A DNA stretch of 60,656 nucleotides from an uncultured Pseudomonadota bacterium (GTDB lineage Bacteria > Pseudomonadota > Alphaproteobacteria > Rs-D84), in NCBI GenBank assembly GCA_900313105.1, contig OMPY01000001.1:17072-77727 (forward strand). The letters run 5' to 3'. Made by a program: the position numbers and the translations under genes. This document shows positions 8,839 through 17,151 of the stretch, one piece after another. The notes beneath the pieces are model-generated. The model saw only the letters and a list, made by a program, of their open reading frames with translations, searched no databases and had not been told where the DNA came from. The first letter of the stretch is position 1. Every line of letters begins with the position of its first letter.

Positions 8839-9279
8839 TTATTCAATAATTATCAATGGTTGGTCAAATTCTACCGCCTGGCCGTCTGTCACCAAAATTT
8901 CTTTGACGACACCATCTTTGTCAGATTTGATTGGGTTAAAGGTCTTCATTGCCTCTACTAAAATCACGGTATCGCCCGCCTTTATCGATGCGCCAACCTT
9001 GGTAAATGGCTTTGCGCCCGGTTCCGGGGCAAGGTACGCAACACCAACCATTGGCGATTTTAGGGCATAACCCGATGTGGTCGCATCGGCCGGTTCACTG
9101 TTTGTATGTTTCGCGTTTTCGGACACCGGTAATGTCGGCATTGTGATACCCGATTGCTTTGAAAGATGAATATGTTTGCGATACACGCCAAACAAAAACT
9201 GGCGTTCCAAATCAAGTTCAGTGATTCCCATATCGTCCATAATCTTTGACATGGATTCCACAGTTGAACGAAATGACAT
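8839..9279 (-). CDS. accB: Biotin carboxyl carrier protein of acetyl-CoA carboxylase
   Basis: 146-residue BCCP. After a helical N-terminus and a short Ser/Ala/Thr linker, the C-terminal lipoyl-like domain carries the biotinylation motif EAMKTFN; the lysine is the biotin site. Family members usually read EAMKMMN or EAMKVMN. The start at 9279 (MSFRSTVESM) is preferred because AAGGA lies 7 nt upstream. An upstream extension to 9348 would run into yidD and has no ribosome site. It is coupled to accC. Confidence 0.93.
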   Translation of the reverse strand: MSFRSTVESMSKIMDDMGITELDLERQFLFGVYRKHIHLSKQSGITMPTLPVSENAKHTNSEPADATTSGYALKSPMVGVAYLAPEPGAKPFTKVGASIKAGDTVILVEAMKTFNPIKSDKDGVVKEILVTDGQAVEFDQPLIIIE

Positions 9280-9344
9280 TTCTTTATCCTTTTGTATAAA
9301 TTCTTGGTATGTTACCCGAATTTTAATCTTTAATCCCCCAATTG

Positions 9345-9564
9345 TCAAGGCACGGGGTCAAAACCAAAGCCCCCGCCCGGGCGACAGCGCAAAATTCGGC
9401 GTATTCCCATATATGTTCCACGAATAAGTCCATATCGCAAAATCGCCGTTTTGGTATATTCACTGCATGTCGGGGTAAATCGACAAACCGCGCGACCGCC
9501 AAATGCCGGCGATATAAAATGTTGGTAAATCCAGATTAGCCCCAGCCCCACATAGGCCGGAATT

Positions 9565-9581
<17 letters not shown>
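9345..9581 (-). CDS. yidD: Membrane protein insertion efficiency factor YidD
   Basis: 78-residue YidD, a small membrane-associated protein that helps YidC insert inner-membrane proteins. It shows the family pattern [27 protein letters not shown], and GGFGFDPVP at the end. Its start overlaps the end of rnpA by 17 nt, the usual rnpA-yidD arrangement. yidC does not follow here; accB does. Confidence 0.95.
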
Positions 9582-11186
<1,605 letters not shown>

Positions 11187-11242
11187 ATTGGTACGGTGCA
11201 CCCAATACGGACTTCTTTCCTATGGTATTTTTTGGTTTTTCA

Positions 11243-11271
11243 TTGTAATATTTTGGGCGGTTTAGTATAAT
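11243..11271 (+). promoter_or_regulatory. Promoter of the 75-residue orphan
   Basis: TTGTAA at 11243-11248, 17-nt spacer, perfect TATAAT at 11266-11271, about 60 nt before the start codon. Confidence 0.6.
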
Positions 11272-11330
11272 GGTGTTTGCAATGGAACCGTTTGTGATTT
11301 TGTAAATGATTTTTAACAAAGGAAAAAATA

Positions 11331-11558
11331 ATGTTTAGTCGGGTAATCACAAATAATCCAATACCACAAACGGTTATAAAAACACTGTATCGATATTACG
11401 AGCAGCCACAAAATCCCATGACAATTGGTGAAATGTATTTGTTGTTAAAATTGGTTCTGTCGAAAATGGAAGACGAATTTGAAAAAATGGGAATAGATAT
11501 CGAAAAAGAATTGGCCGGAACGGTTGATACTTTCCCGCAAAGCGATACCGAACACTAA
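11331..11558 (+). CDS. Small hypothetical protein, 75 residues
   Basis: Not recognised. It is probably real because AAAGGA sits 6 nt before the ATG and a good promoter lies upstream. The sequence is a mostly helical, soluble-looking protein. The middle reads MTIGEMYLLLKLVLSKMEDEFEKMG, an amphipathic helix that may dimerise, followed by an acidic tail. No signal peptide, membrane segment or cysteine is present. It lies between mreB and tRNA-Val as a single-gene unit. Its codon use resembles that of neighbouring genes. Confidence 0.6.
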   Translation: MFSRVITNNPIPQTVIKTLYRYYEQPQNPMTIGEMYLLLKLVLSKMEDEFEKMGIDIEKELAGTVDTFPQSDTEH

Positions 11559-11562
11559 ATTC

Positions 11563-11590
11563 TTGCAATCGGGATTTTCTTTGTTATAAT
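11563..11590 (+). promoter_or_regulatory. Promoter of tRNA-Val
   Basis: TTGCAA at 11563-11568, 16-nt spacer, TATAAT at 11585-11590, followed by GCG. The same elements (TTCTTGCAATCGGGA and TTTGTTATAATGCG) recur before tRNA-Met at 60028-60059. Confidence 0.8.
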
Positions 11591-11601
11591 GCGTTCTGTT
11601 C

Positions 11602-11678
11602 GGGTGGTTAGCTCAGTTGGTTAGAGCGTTACGTTGACATCGTAAAGGTCGTTGGTTCGAGTCCAATACCACCCACCA
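11602..11678 (+). tRNA. tRNA-Val (GAC)
   Basis: GGGTGGT pairs with ACCACCC and CCA is encoded. The D arm is GCTCAGTTGGTTAGAGC. The anticodon stem TTACG/CGTAA encloses TTGACAT, giving anticodon GAC for Val. The T loop is GGTTCGAGTCC. Confidence 0.96.
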
Positions 11679-11683
11679 CGAAT

Positions 11684-11755
11684 TTTCACCGAAGCGTAGC
11701 GAGGGCTGAAAATTCAGTGTCTCGCCGTAGCCTTGGCGAAGGCGGACAAGATTCC
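11684..11755 (+). repeat. Intergenic palindromic repeats after tRNA-Val
   Basis: An inverted repeat GAATTTTCA / TGAAAATTC encloses a short GC-rich core. It is followed by GTCTCGCCGTAGCC-TTGGCGAAGGCGGAC, a variant of the CCGCCTTCGCC...GGCGAGGC palindrome also found at 24000-24060 and 42790-42822. No gene is visible. Confidence 0.6.
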
Positions 11756-11818
11756 AGATAAACAAAATGAAACGAATGCAAATATAATTTTAGAAAAAAC
11801 ATAAACGGGATTCGGATG

Positions 11819-11843
11819 GACGCCCCGTTTGGCGTCATTTTTT
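11819..11843 (+). terminator. Terminator-like hairpin in the metG leader
   Basis: Perfect 6-bp stem GACGCC/GGCGTC with loop CCGTTT, followed by ATTTTTTAT. It lies only 18 nt before the metG start codon. AAACGGG at 11804-11810 can pair with the loop region (CCCGTTT), giving an alternative fold or pseudoknot. It could end tRNA-Val transcripts or act as a metG attenuator. Confidence 0.6.
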
Positions 11844-11861
11844 ATAAAAAGGAAAATAACA

Positions 11862-13487
11862 ATGGGCAAAAAATATCTTATTACTTCGGCATTACCATAT
11901 GTGAATAACAACCTGCACATTGGGCATTTGATTGGGTGCTTGCTGCCGTCCGATGTGTATGCGCGTTTTTGTCGCGCGTGTGGCCGGGATGTTCTTTATA
12001 TTGGTGGGTCGGACGAACACGGCACAACAAGTGAAATCGGCGCGGCGCGCGAAAATATGGCGGTTGAAGATTATGTTGAAAAATATCGCGCAAAACACTT
12101 ACAGGTTGTAAAAGATTTTAATTTATCCTTTGATAACTATGGTCGTACGCACACAGATGCCCAAGAAAAATTGATTCACGAATTGTTCAATCGGTTAGAA
12201 GAGCAGGGCATGATAGAAGAAAAAGTATCAATGCAACCGTATTCGGTGAACGAAAACAAATTCTTGGCCGACCGATATGTAATCGGCACTTGTCCACGTT
12301 GCGGATATGAACGCGCGTATGGAAACGAATGTGAAAAGTGTGGCGCATCGTTGGACCCGGCGGATTTGATAAACCCACATAGCGCGATTGACCCGGATTC
12401 GCCCGTTGAAATGCGCGAAACAAAACACCTTTATTTTAAGTTGAGTGCAGTGCAAGATAAACTGCGCGCATGGGTAAATTCGCGTATCGGTTGGCCCAAA
12501 ACCGCAACAGCAATTGCAAACAAATGGTTGGACGAAGGGCTGCATGACACACCAATTACGCGCGATTTGAAATGGGGAATTCCGGTAAATAAGCCGGGAT
12601 ATGAAAACAAAGTTTTCTATGTGTGGTTTGATGCGCCGTGGGGCTATGTTTCAATTTCACAAATTGCGAATCCAGATTGGGCGTCGTGGTGGAAAAATCC
12701 CGAATGCCACTATACGCAATTTATGGGCAAAGATAACGTGTCTTTCCATGCCGTATTTTTCCCGGCCCAAGAAATCGCCGTCAATGACAATTGGAAAACG
12801 GTCGATGTATTAAAGGCGCTGAATTTTATGAACTTTAACGGTGCAAAAATTTCAAAGTCCACGGGCAACGGAATTTTCCTTGATGCGGCATTATCAATCG
12901 CACCAAGTGATTGTTGGCGGTATGCGTTGTTGGCGTCCGCACCTGAAAGCGATGATACTGATTTCACAATGACGCGGTTTGCGGAAATTGTGAATAAAGA
13001 TTTGAACGGTTTGCTTGGCAACTTTGTGTCGCGTGTGTGCAAATTATCAAACAAGAATTTTGGTGATACTGTGCCGGCGGCGGGCGTGGCGAATTCGGAA
13101 TTGGCGGGCAAAGTGAACGAAAAAATTTCCGAACTGACCGCGGCACTGGACGCATGCGAATTTCGTAAATCTATTGTTGCGTTGCGCGATATTTATGGAA
13201 TTGCGAACGAATATATGACCGCAAAAGAACCGTGGACATTGGTCAAAAACGGTGATATGGCGGGCGCGGCGGCGGTGTTAAATGAATGTTTCCAATTGAT
13301 TGATTTGTTTGCGCGGGTATCGGCACCGATTATTCCGGATGCGGCGGCAAAGATTCAAAACATATTTGAAACCAAACATGATTTGTCTTGGCCGGCGCAA
13401 TATGAACACCGTGTCACAGCGGGCGAAAAATTCACCGTGCCGGAAAATTTGTTTAGTCGGATTGAGTTAAGTGAGTCAAAGGAGTAA
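11862..13487 (+). CDS. metG: Methionyl-tRNA synthetase
   Basis: 541-residue class I synthetase. The HIGH motif is HIGH at residues 19-22, a four-cysteine zinc knuckle lies in CPRCGYERAYGNECEKC, and the KMSKS loop is present as KISKSTGNG. The anticodon-binding helical domain follows to the end; there is no C-terminal tRNA-binding EMAP domain. The start at 11862 (MGKKYLITSALPYVNN) has AAAGGA upstream; an 11-residue extension would overlap the leader hairpin. It is the first gene of a tight run with two paralogous orphans and queH. Confidence 0.96.
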   Translation: MGKKYLITSALPYVNNNLHIGHLIGCLLPSDVYARFCRACGRDVLYIGGSDEHGTTSEIGAARENMAVEDYVEKYRAKHLQVVKDFNLSFDNYGRTHTDAQEKLIHELFNRLEEQGMIEEKVSMQPYSVNENKFLADRYVIGTCPRCGYERAYGNECEKCGASLDPADLINPHSAIDPDSPVEMRETKHLYFKLSAVQDKLRAWVNSRIGWPKTATAIANKWLDEGLHDTPITRDLKWGIPVNKPGYENKVFYVWFDAPWGYVSISQIANPDWASWWKNPECHYTQFMGKDNVSFHAVFFPAQEIAVNDNWKTVDVLKALNFMNFNGAKISKSTGNGIFLDAALSIAPSDCWRYALLASAPESDDTDFTMTRFAEIVNKDLNGLLGNFVSRVCKLSNKNFGDTVPAAGVANSELAGKVNEKISELTAALDACEFRKSIVALRDIYGIANEYMTAKEPWTLVKNGDMAGAAAVLNECFQLIDLFARVSAPIIPDAAAKIQNIFETKHDLSWPAQYEHRVTAGEKFTVPENLFSRIELSESKE

Positions 13488-13491
13488 TAAA

Positions 13492-14037
13492 ATGAAAATT
13501 GCGACATTTGTGTTTTTTAATGTTAAATATGTGGAGCCAATGGATTACGGATATGACAAAACCATAAATAACATTGATGATTTGAAAAATTATATATACT
13601 GTCAACGCCTTGGGGACAAAGTTTCATATTCCCTGTGTGTGACACGTACCGTGCAAATTGTTGCCGATAATAATTGCCCCGGACAAGTCATACCGACAGG
13701 CACATTTACATTTATTGTTGCCGATAAATTAATGTATCTTGGTGATTTGCAAGCCTATGTAAAAAAGAATGCCGTTGGAACAGAATGTCAGGATGTAAAT
13801 TTTAAAAATTTTGCACAATTTGATTTAGACAAACCCATTTTCTTTACCGGACACGAATACAACGGTTCTTTTTTACCAGATGCACCGGTTGCAAAAAGAC
13901 CACTTAGTTGTCGACCAATTACCGCGAAAGATATCGTTGTTGATAAAAACCTGAATCAAATTTGGCCGACAAAAACAAATAAACCGCCAGTTGAATTAGT
14001 TGAATTGTTAAATAAACAAACAGAAAAGGTATATTAA
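13492..14037 (+). CDS. Tandem paralog A, unknown function
   Basis: 181 residues, not recognised. The start at 13492 has AAAGGAG 8 nt upstream and lies 4 nt after metG. It shares with the next gene an N-terminal I-x-x-I-(D/E)-DL region, a central ADKLMYLGDLQAYVK-like segment (GDKLIYPNDIDAFLK in the paralog) and a C-terminal LNQI...KT..PPVELVELLNKQTE block. No signal peptide, membrane helix or catalytic motif is apparent. The two genes abut, so they arose by tandem duplication and then diverged. Position between metG and queH suggests constitutive expression, not function. Confidence 0.7.
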   Translation: MKIATFVFFNVKYVEPMDYGYDKTINNIDDLKNYIYCQRLGDKVSYSLCVTRTVQIVADNNCPGQVIPTGTFTFIVADKLMYLGDLQAYVKKNAVGTECQDVNFKNFAQFDLDKPIFFTGHEYNGSFLPDAPVAKRPLSCRPITAKDIVVDKNLNQIWPTKTNKPPVELVELLNKQTEKVY

Positions 14038-14553
14038 ATGAATTTGGAACAAGTTGTTAGTTTTGATTTGCGTCTTACGGGTCCATGCACACAGTGTCAT
14101 AACGGTCCGGTTAAACAAATTTATTCAATTGAAGATTTGGCGGAATATACGCGCAAATATCCTTTACATATGAATATACCATATACAATTGTAATAGAAC
14201 GCGTTATTAATAAAAAGGTGACAGATAAATATAAAATTTTGGTTGGCGATAAATTGATTTATCCGAACGATATTGATGCCTTTTTGAAAGACCAATATAA
14301 AAATACATTTAATTTTGATTTGAAAAAAACAGAAAAAAAACCAGTTATGTTGGACGGTGTTCCCGGGCATTGTTTTGTTCGTTGGCATTATTTAACTGAT
14401 GCAGATACTTTTGTAGAAAGAAAAACACTGAATCAAATTTTGCTGGTTAAAACAGGTACACCGCCGATTATGCTATTTTTGCCGATTAAGACGGGTAAAA
14501 CACCGGTCGGTTTGGTTGAATTGTTCAATAAGAAAACAGAAAACACACGATAA
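14038..14553 (+). CDS. Tandem paralog B, unknown function
   Basis: 171 residues, paralog of the preceding gene, with its ATG directly after that gene's TAA. Conserved blocks are VGDKLIYPNDIDAFLK and, at the C-terminus, LNQILLVKTGTPP followed by TPVGLVELFNKKTE. The C-terminal stretch looks internally duplicated (KTGTPP then KTGKTP), which lengthens it against paralog A. A CxxC (CTQC) near residue 18 is absent from paralog A. No function can be assigned. It is followed 6 nt later by queH. Confidence 0.7.
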   Translation: MNLEQVVSFDLRLTGPCTQCHNGPVKQIYSIEDLAEYTRKYPLHMNIPYTIVIERVINKKVTDKYKILVGDKLIYPNDIDAFLKDQYKNTFNFDLKKTEKKPVMLDGVPGHCFVRWHYLTDADTFVERKTLNQILLVKTGTPPIMLFLPIKTGKTPVGLVELFNKKTENTR

Positions 14554-14559
14554 AAACAA

Positions 14560-15102
14560 ATGAAACTTGTTCTTATGTCTTGTTGTGCGCCGTGCAGCGC
14601 GGGCGCGATAAAGCAATTGGCATCCGGTGAAATTGCGGGCGTGGATGATTTTATTGTTCTGTTTTTTAATCCAAACATTTGGCCCAAAAGTGAATATACT
14701 CGCCGCATGCAAGAGCAAATTAAATACTGTGAAAAATTGGGTGTAAAATATAAAATATGCGAATACGACCATGACGCTTGGCGGGCGGCGGTGCGCGGGT
14801 TAGAGCAAGAGCCCGAACGCGGCGCACGGTGCAGTGTTTGTTTTGCCTATCGTTTTGAATATGCGAAAAAGTTTGCGCGCGAAAATGGGTATAATGCGGT
14901 TGCATCCGTATTCGGTGTGTCGCGCCACAAAGACCAAGCCCAGGTTGATACGGCGGCCGAATCCGCGCCCGGCGAAATCGCATATTTACCGATTAAATGG
15001 GACGAAAAACTGCGGCAAAAAATCAACCGCGAATCAGATTTCTATCGTCAAAATTATTGCGGTTGCGAATTTAGTGTAAGAGTGGTTAGTGTAAGTGATT
15101 AG
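14560..15102 (+). CDS. queH: Epoxyqueuosine reductase QueH
   Basis: 180-residue DUF208 enzyme that performs the last step of queuosine synthesis in tRNA wobble position 34. It has the paired N-terminal cysteines in SCCAPCSAG, the second pair in ARCSVCFAYR and the terminal YRQNYCGCEFS that closes the metal site. It replaces the unrelated QueG. The last ten residues (VRVVSVSD and stop) are encoded by the beginning of a TTAGTG/TAAGTG repeat, so the C-terminus has been remodelled by that element. Confidence 0.92.
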   Translation: MKLVLMSCCAPCSAGAIKQLASGEIAGVDDFIVLFFNPNIWPKSEYTRRMQEQIKYCEKLGVKYKICEYDHDAWRAAVRGLEQEPERGARCSVCFAYRFEYAKKFARENGYNAVASVFGVSRHKDQAQVDTAAESAPGEIAYLPIKWDEKLRQKINRESDFYRQNYCGCEFSVRVVSVSD

Positions 15103-15231
15103 TGTTAGTGAGTGGTAGCTTATTTCACTTTTTGTCATTGCGGCGTAGGCCGCAATAGGGCCCTGTGGCGGACCAAGCCCGCCATGACAAAATTCCTTAC
15201 TAACCACTTACACTAACACTAACCACTACTA
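15070..15231. repeat. Large inverted repeat between queH and fabD
   Basis: The left arm (15070-15120) consists of TTAGTG/TAAGTG units. The right arm (15196-15231) is the same in reverse complement. Between them lies a GC-rich nested palindrome: GTCAT...ATGAC outside, TTGCGGC/GCCGCAA and GGCGG/CCGCC inside. The whole could extrude as a cruciform or form a long hairpin in RNA. The left arm encodes the queH C-terminus. Confidence 0.8.
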
Positions 15232-15232
15232 C

Positions 15233-15260
15233 TTGCATACACGGATTTACTTGCTATAAT
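15233..15260 (+). promoter_or_regulatory. Promoter of fabD-fabG-mnmG
   Basis: TTGCAT at 15233-15238, 16-nt spacer, perfect TATAAT at 15255-15260. It starts right at the right arm of the inverted repeat; AAAGGAG lies before the fabD start. Confidence 0.75.
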
Positions 15261-15282
15261 TGCAAAAAAAAGGAGTGACGAT

Positions 15283-16158
15283 ATGTCATCGATACTTGTT
15301 TTTCCGGGCCAAGGTTCGCAAAGTGTTGGTATGGGGCGCGAACTGTATGAAAACAATGCGGCGGCGCGTGCGGTTTTTGACGAAGTTGACGATGCGTTGA
15401 ACCAAAAACTGTCTGACATTATTTTTAATGGTCCGATGGAAGATTTAACATTGACGACAAATGTGCAACCGGCGATTATGGCCACATCTATTGCAATGTT
15501 GCGTGCGGCGAATATACCACTTACGCAATATGTTGCGGGGCATTCGTTGGGCGAATATACCGCACTTTGTGCGGCGGGCGCGTTGTCATTGGCCGACACG
15601 GCAAAACTTTTGCGCCTGCGCGGGGATGCAATGCAACGCGCGGTGCCGGTGGGACGGGGAATGACCGCCGTTATTTTGGGACTTGATATTGATGTTGTTC
15701 GTGACATTTGTGCAAAAAACGATTGCGATGTTGCGAACGATAATTCCCCGGGCCAGGTTGTGATTTCTGGCGCAAAGGAAATTGTCGAAAAAACATTGGA
15801 AGATGCGCGCGCCGCCGGTGCAAAACGCGCAATGCCACTTGCGCTGTCGGTGCCGGTGCATTGTCGGATTCAATCACCCGCGGCGGATGAAATGCGTGCG
15901 GCACTTGCCCGGACGGAAATAAAAAAACCGGCGTCGGCGTTGATTTCAAATAAAACATGCACGCCAATAAGTGACCCGGATGAAATTCGCGATGCCTTGG
16001 TCTATCAAATCACGCATGGCGTTCGTTGGCGCGAAAGTGTATTGGCAATGCACGATTTGGGAATAGATGAAACAATAGAGGTTGGCCCGGGCGCGGTGCT
16101 GACCGGCCTTACCAAACGCATCTGTCCGGAAATGGAAGGCAAAAAGTTAGAGGTGTAA
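15283..16158 (+). CDS. fabD: Malonyl-CoA:ACP transacylase
   Basis: 291-residue enzyme that moves malonyl from CoA to acyl carrier protein. FPGQGSQSVGMG opens the protein, the catalytic serine lies in GHSLGEYTAL, and the catalytic histidine in VPVHCRIQSPA, where most FabD have VPxHSxLM. The conserved GPGAVLTGL is near the end. Length is slightly short for the family (about 310). The last codons and the following start region (GCAAAAAGTTAGAGG...) are duplicated 262 nt downstream, just before fabG. Confidence 0.95.
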   Translation: MSSILVFPGQGSQSVGMGRELYENNAAARAVFDEVDDALNQKLSDIIFNGPMEDLTLTTNVQPAIMATSIAMLRAANIPLTQYVAGHSLGEYTALCAAGALSLADTAKLLRLRGDAMQRAVPVGRGMTAVILGLDIDVVRDICAKNDCDVANDNSPGQVVISGAKEIVEKTLEDARAAGAKRAMPLALSVPVHCRIQSPAADEMRAALARTEIKKPASALISNKTCTPISDPDEIRDALVYQITHGVRWRESVLAMHDLGIDETIEVGPGAVLTGLTKRICPEMEGKKLEV

Positions 16159-16163
16159 ATATG
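16139..16163 (+). repeat. Direct repeat flanking inserted ORF, left copy
   Basis: 25 bp from GCAAAAA to AGGTGTAAATATG, covering the fabD 3' end and the start codon of the small ORF. It matches 16401-16425 at 23 of 25 positions. TAGAGGTGTAAATATG is identical in both. Confidence 0.9.
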
Positions 16164-16412
16164 GCCGCAGGAAATACATTTAAACCGAACAACGAACAGC
16201 AACCGTACTATATAATCATGCGCGCGATTAAGGATGCACGAAGAGGCCACAAACAAATTACTATAATTATAGATGGCATAAAACTGACCGTGGACGAATT
16301 GTCTAATCTAGAATCAACATGGCTTTCATTTGTATGTTTGCTTGTACCTAGGTTGAATGCAAGAAGCGACAAAATATGGAAACAGATAGAGGAGCATACA
16401 GCAAAAAAATAG
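16161..16412 (+). CDS. Small orphan inserted between fabD and fabG, 83 residues
   Basis: 83 residues, not recognised. It is basic and mixed alpha/beta: RAIKDARRGHKQITIIIDGIKLTVDELSNLE then a hydrophobic stretch around STWLSFVCLLVP and a basic tail. Its ribosome site AGAGGTG is part of a direct repeat that recurs before fabG. The small gene therefore appears to have been inserted into an ancestral fabD-fabG junction, with duplication of the junction so that both downstream starts kept the signal. Function unknown; it may be a remnant or a selfish small gene. Confidence 0.6.
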   Translation: MAAGNTFKPNNEQQPYYIIMRAIKDARRGHKQITIIIDGIKLTVDELSNLESTWLSFVCLLVPRLNARSDKIWKQIEEHTAKK

Positions 16413-16425
16413 AGGTGTAAATATG
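16401..16425 (+). repeat. Direct repeat flanking inserted ORF, right copy
   Basis: Second copy of the 25-bp repeat. It contains the stop codon of the small orphan, the fabG ribosome site and the fabG ATG. Confidence 0.9.
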
Positions 16426-17151
16426 TTCAATTTAAAAGATAAAGTTGTTTTAATAACCGGGGCAACCGGTGGAATTGGCGGGGCAATTGCCCGTAAAATG
16501 AAAGAGGCCGGCGCGACCGTTGTTGTGTCGGGGCGTAACACGGCAAAACTGGATTCGGAATTTGATGATTCTTATGTAAAAATTCCGGCGGATTTATCGG
16601 CCGAAGGCGCGGCGGTTGAATTGGTTATGGACGCGATTGAAAAATGCGGTCGGTTGGACGTGCTTATCAACAACGCCGGAATTACCGCGGATACATTACT
16701 TATGCGTATGACGGACGAACAATTCGATAATGTTATCAATACGAACTTGCGGTCTTGTTTCAAAATGTGTCGTGCGGCGATTATGCCGATGATGAAGCAA
16801 CGGTTTGGTCGTATTATAAATATGGCATCGATTATCGGTGTTATCGGTGGCGCGGGCCAGGCGAACTATGCAGCATCCAAGGGCGGTATGATTGCGATGA
16901 CAAAATCGATTGCGGCCGAAGTCGCATCGCGCGGAATTACCGCAAACGCGATTGCGCCGGGATTTATCAAAACACCAATGACCGATGTTTTGTCCGAAGA
17001 ATTGAAAAAGAATTATTTGGCGCAAATTCCGGCGGGGCGTTTCGGCGAACCGGACGATATTGCAAATGCGTGCGTGTTCTTGGCGTCCGATGAAGCGTCG
17101 TATATCAATGGCCAAGTATTACATATAAACGGCGGGCTTGGGCGGTTTTAA
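16423..17151 (+). CDS. fabG: 3-oxoacyl-ACP reductase
   Basis: 242-residue short-chain dehydrogenase that reduces beta-ketoacyl-ACP with NADPH. It has the TGATGGIG nucleotide-binding loop at residues 12-19, NNAG in LINNAGITAD, the catalytic Ser in MASIIGVIG, and YxxxK in YAASKGG. The C-terminal INGGLGRF is like FabG. The start codon and ribosome site lie in the direct repeat. The TAA stop overlaps the mnmG ATG by one base. Confidence 0.95.
   Translation: MFNLKDKVVLITGATGGIGGAIARKMKEAGATVVVSGRNTAKLDSEFDDSYVKIPADLSAEGAAVELVMDAIEKCGRLDVLINNAGITADTLLMRMTDEQFDNVINTNLRSCFKMCRAAIMPMMKQRFGRIINMASIIGVIGGAGQANYAASKGGMIAMTKSIAAEVASRGITANAIAPGFIKTPMTDVLSEELKKNYLAQIPAGRFGEPDDIANACVFLASDEASYINGQVLHINGGLGRF

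Noticed and set aside
9280-9348. N-terminal extension of AccB
   Set aside because: It overlaps yidD and the strong AAGGA site is just before 9279.
14433-14708. Minus-strand ORF opposite paralog B and queH
   Set aside because: It is a shadow of two well-supported plus-strand genes, without a ribosome site.
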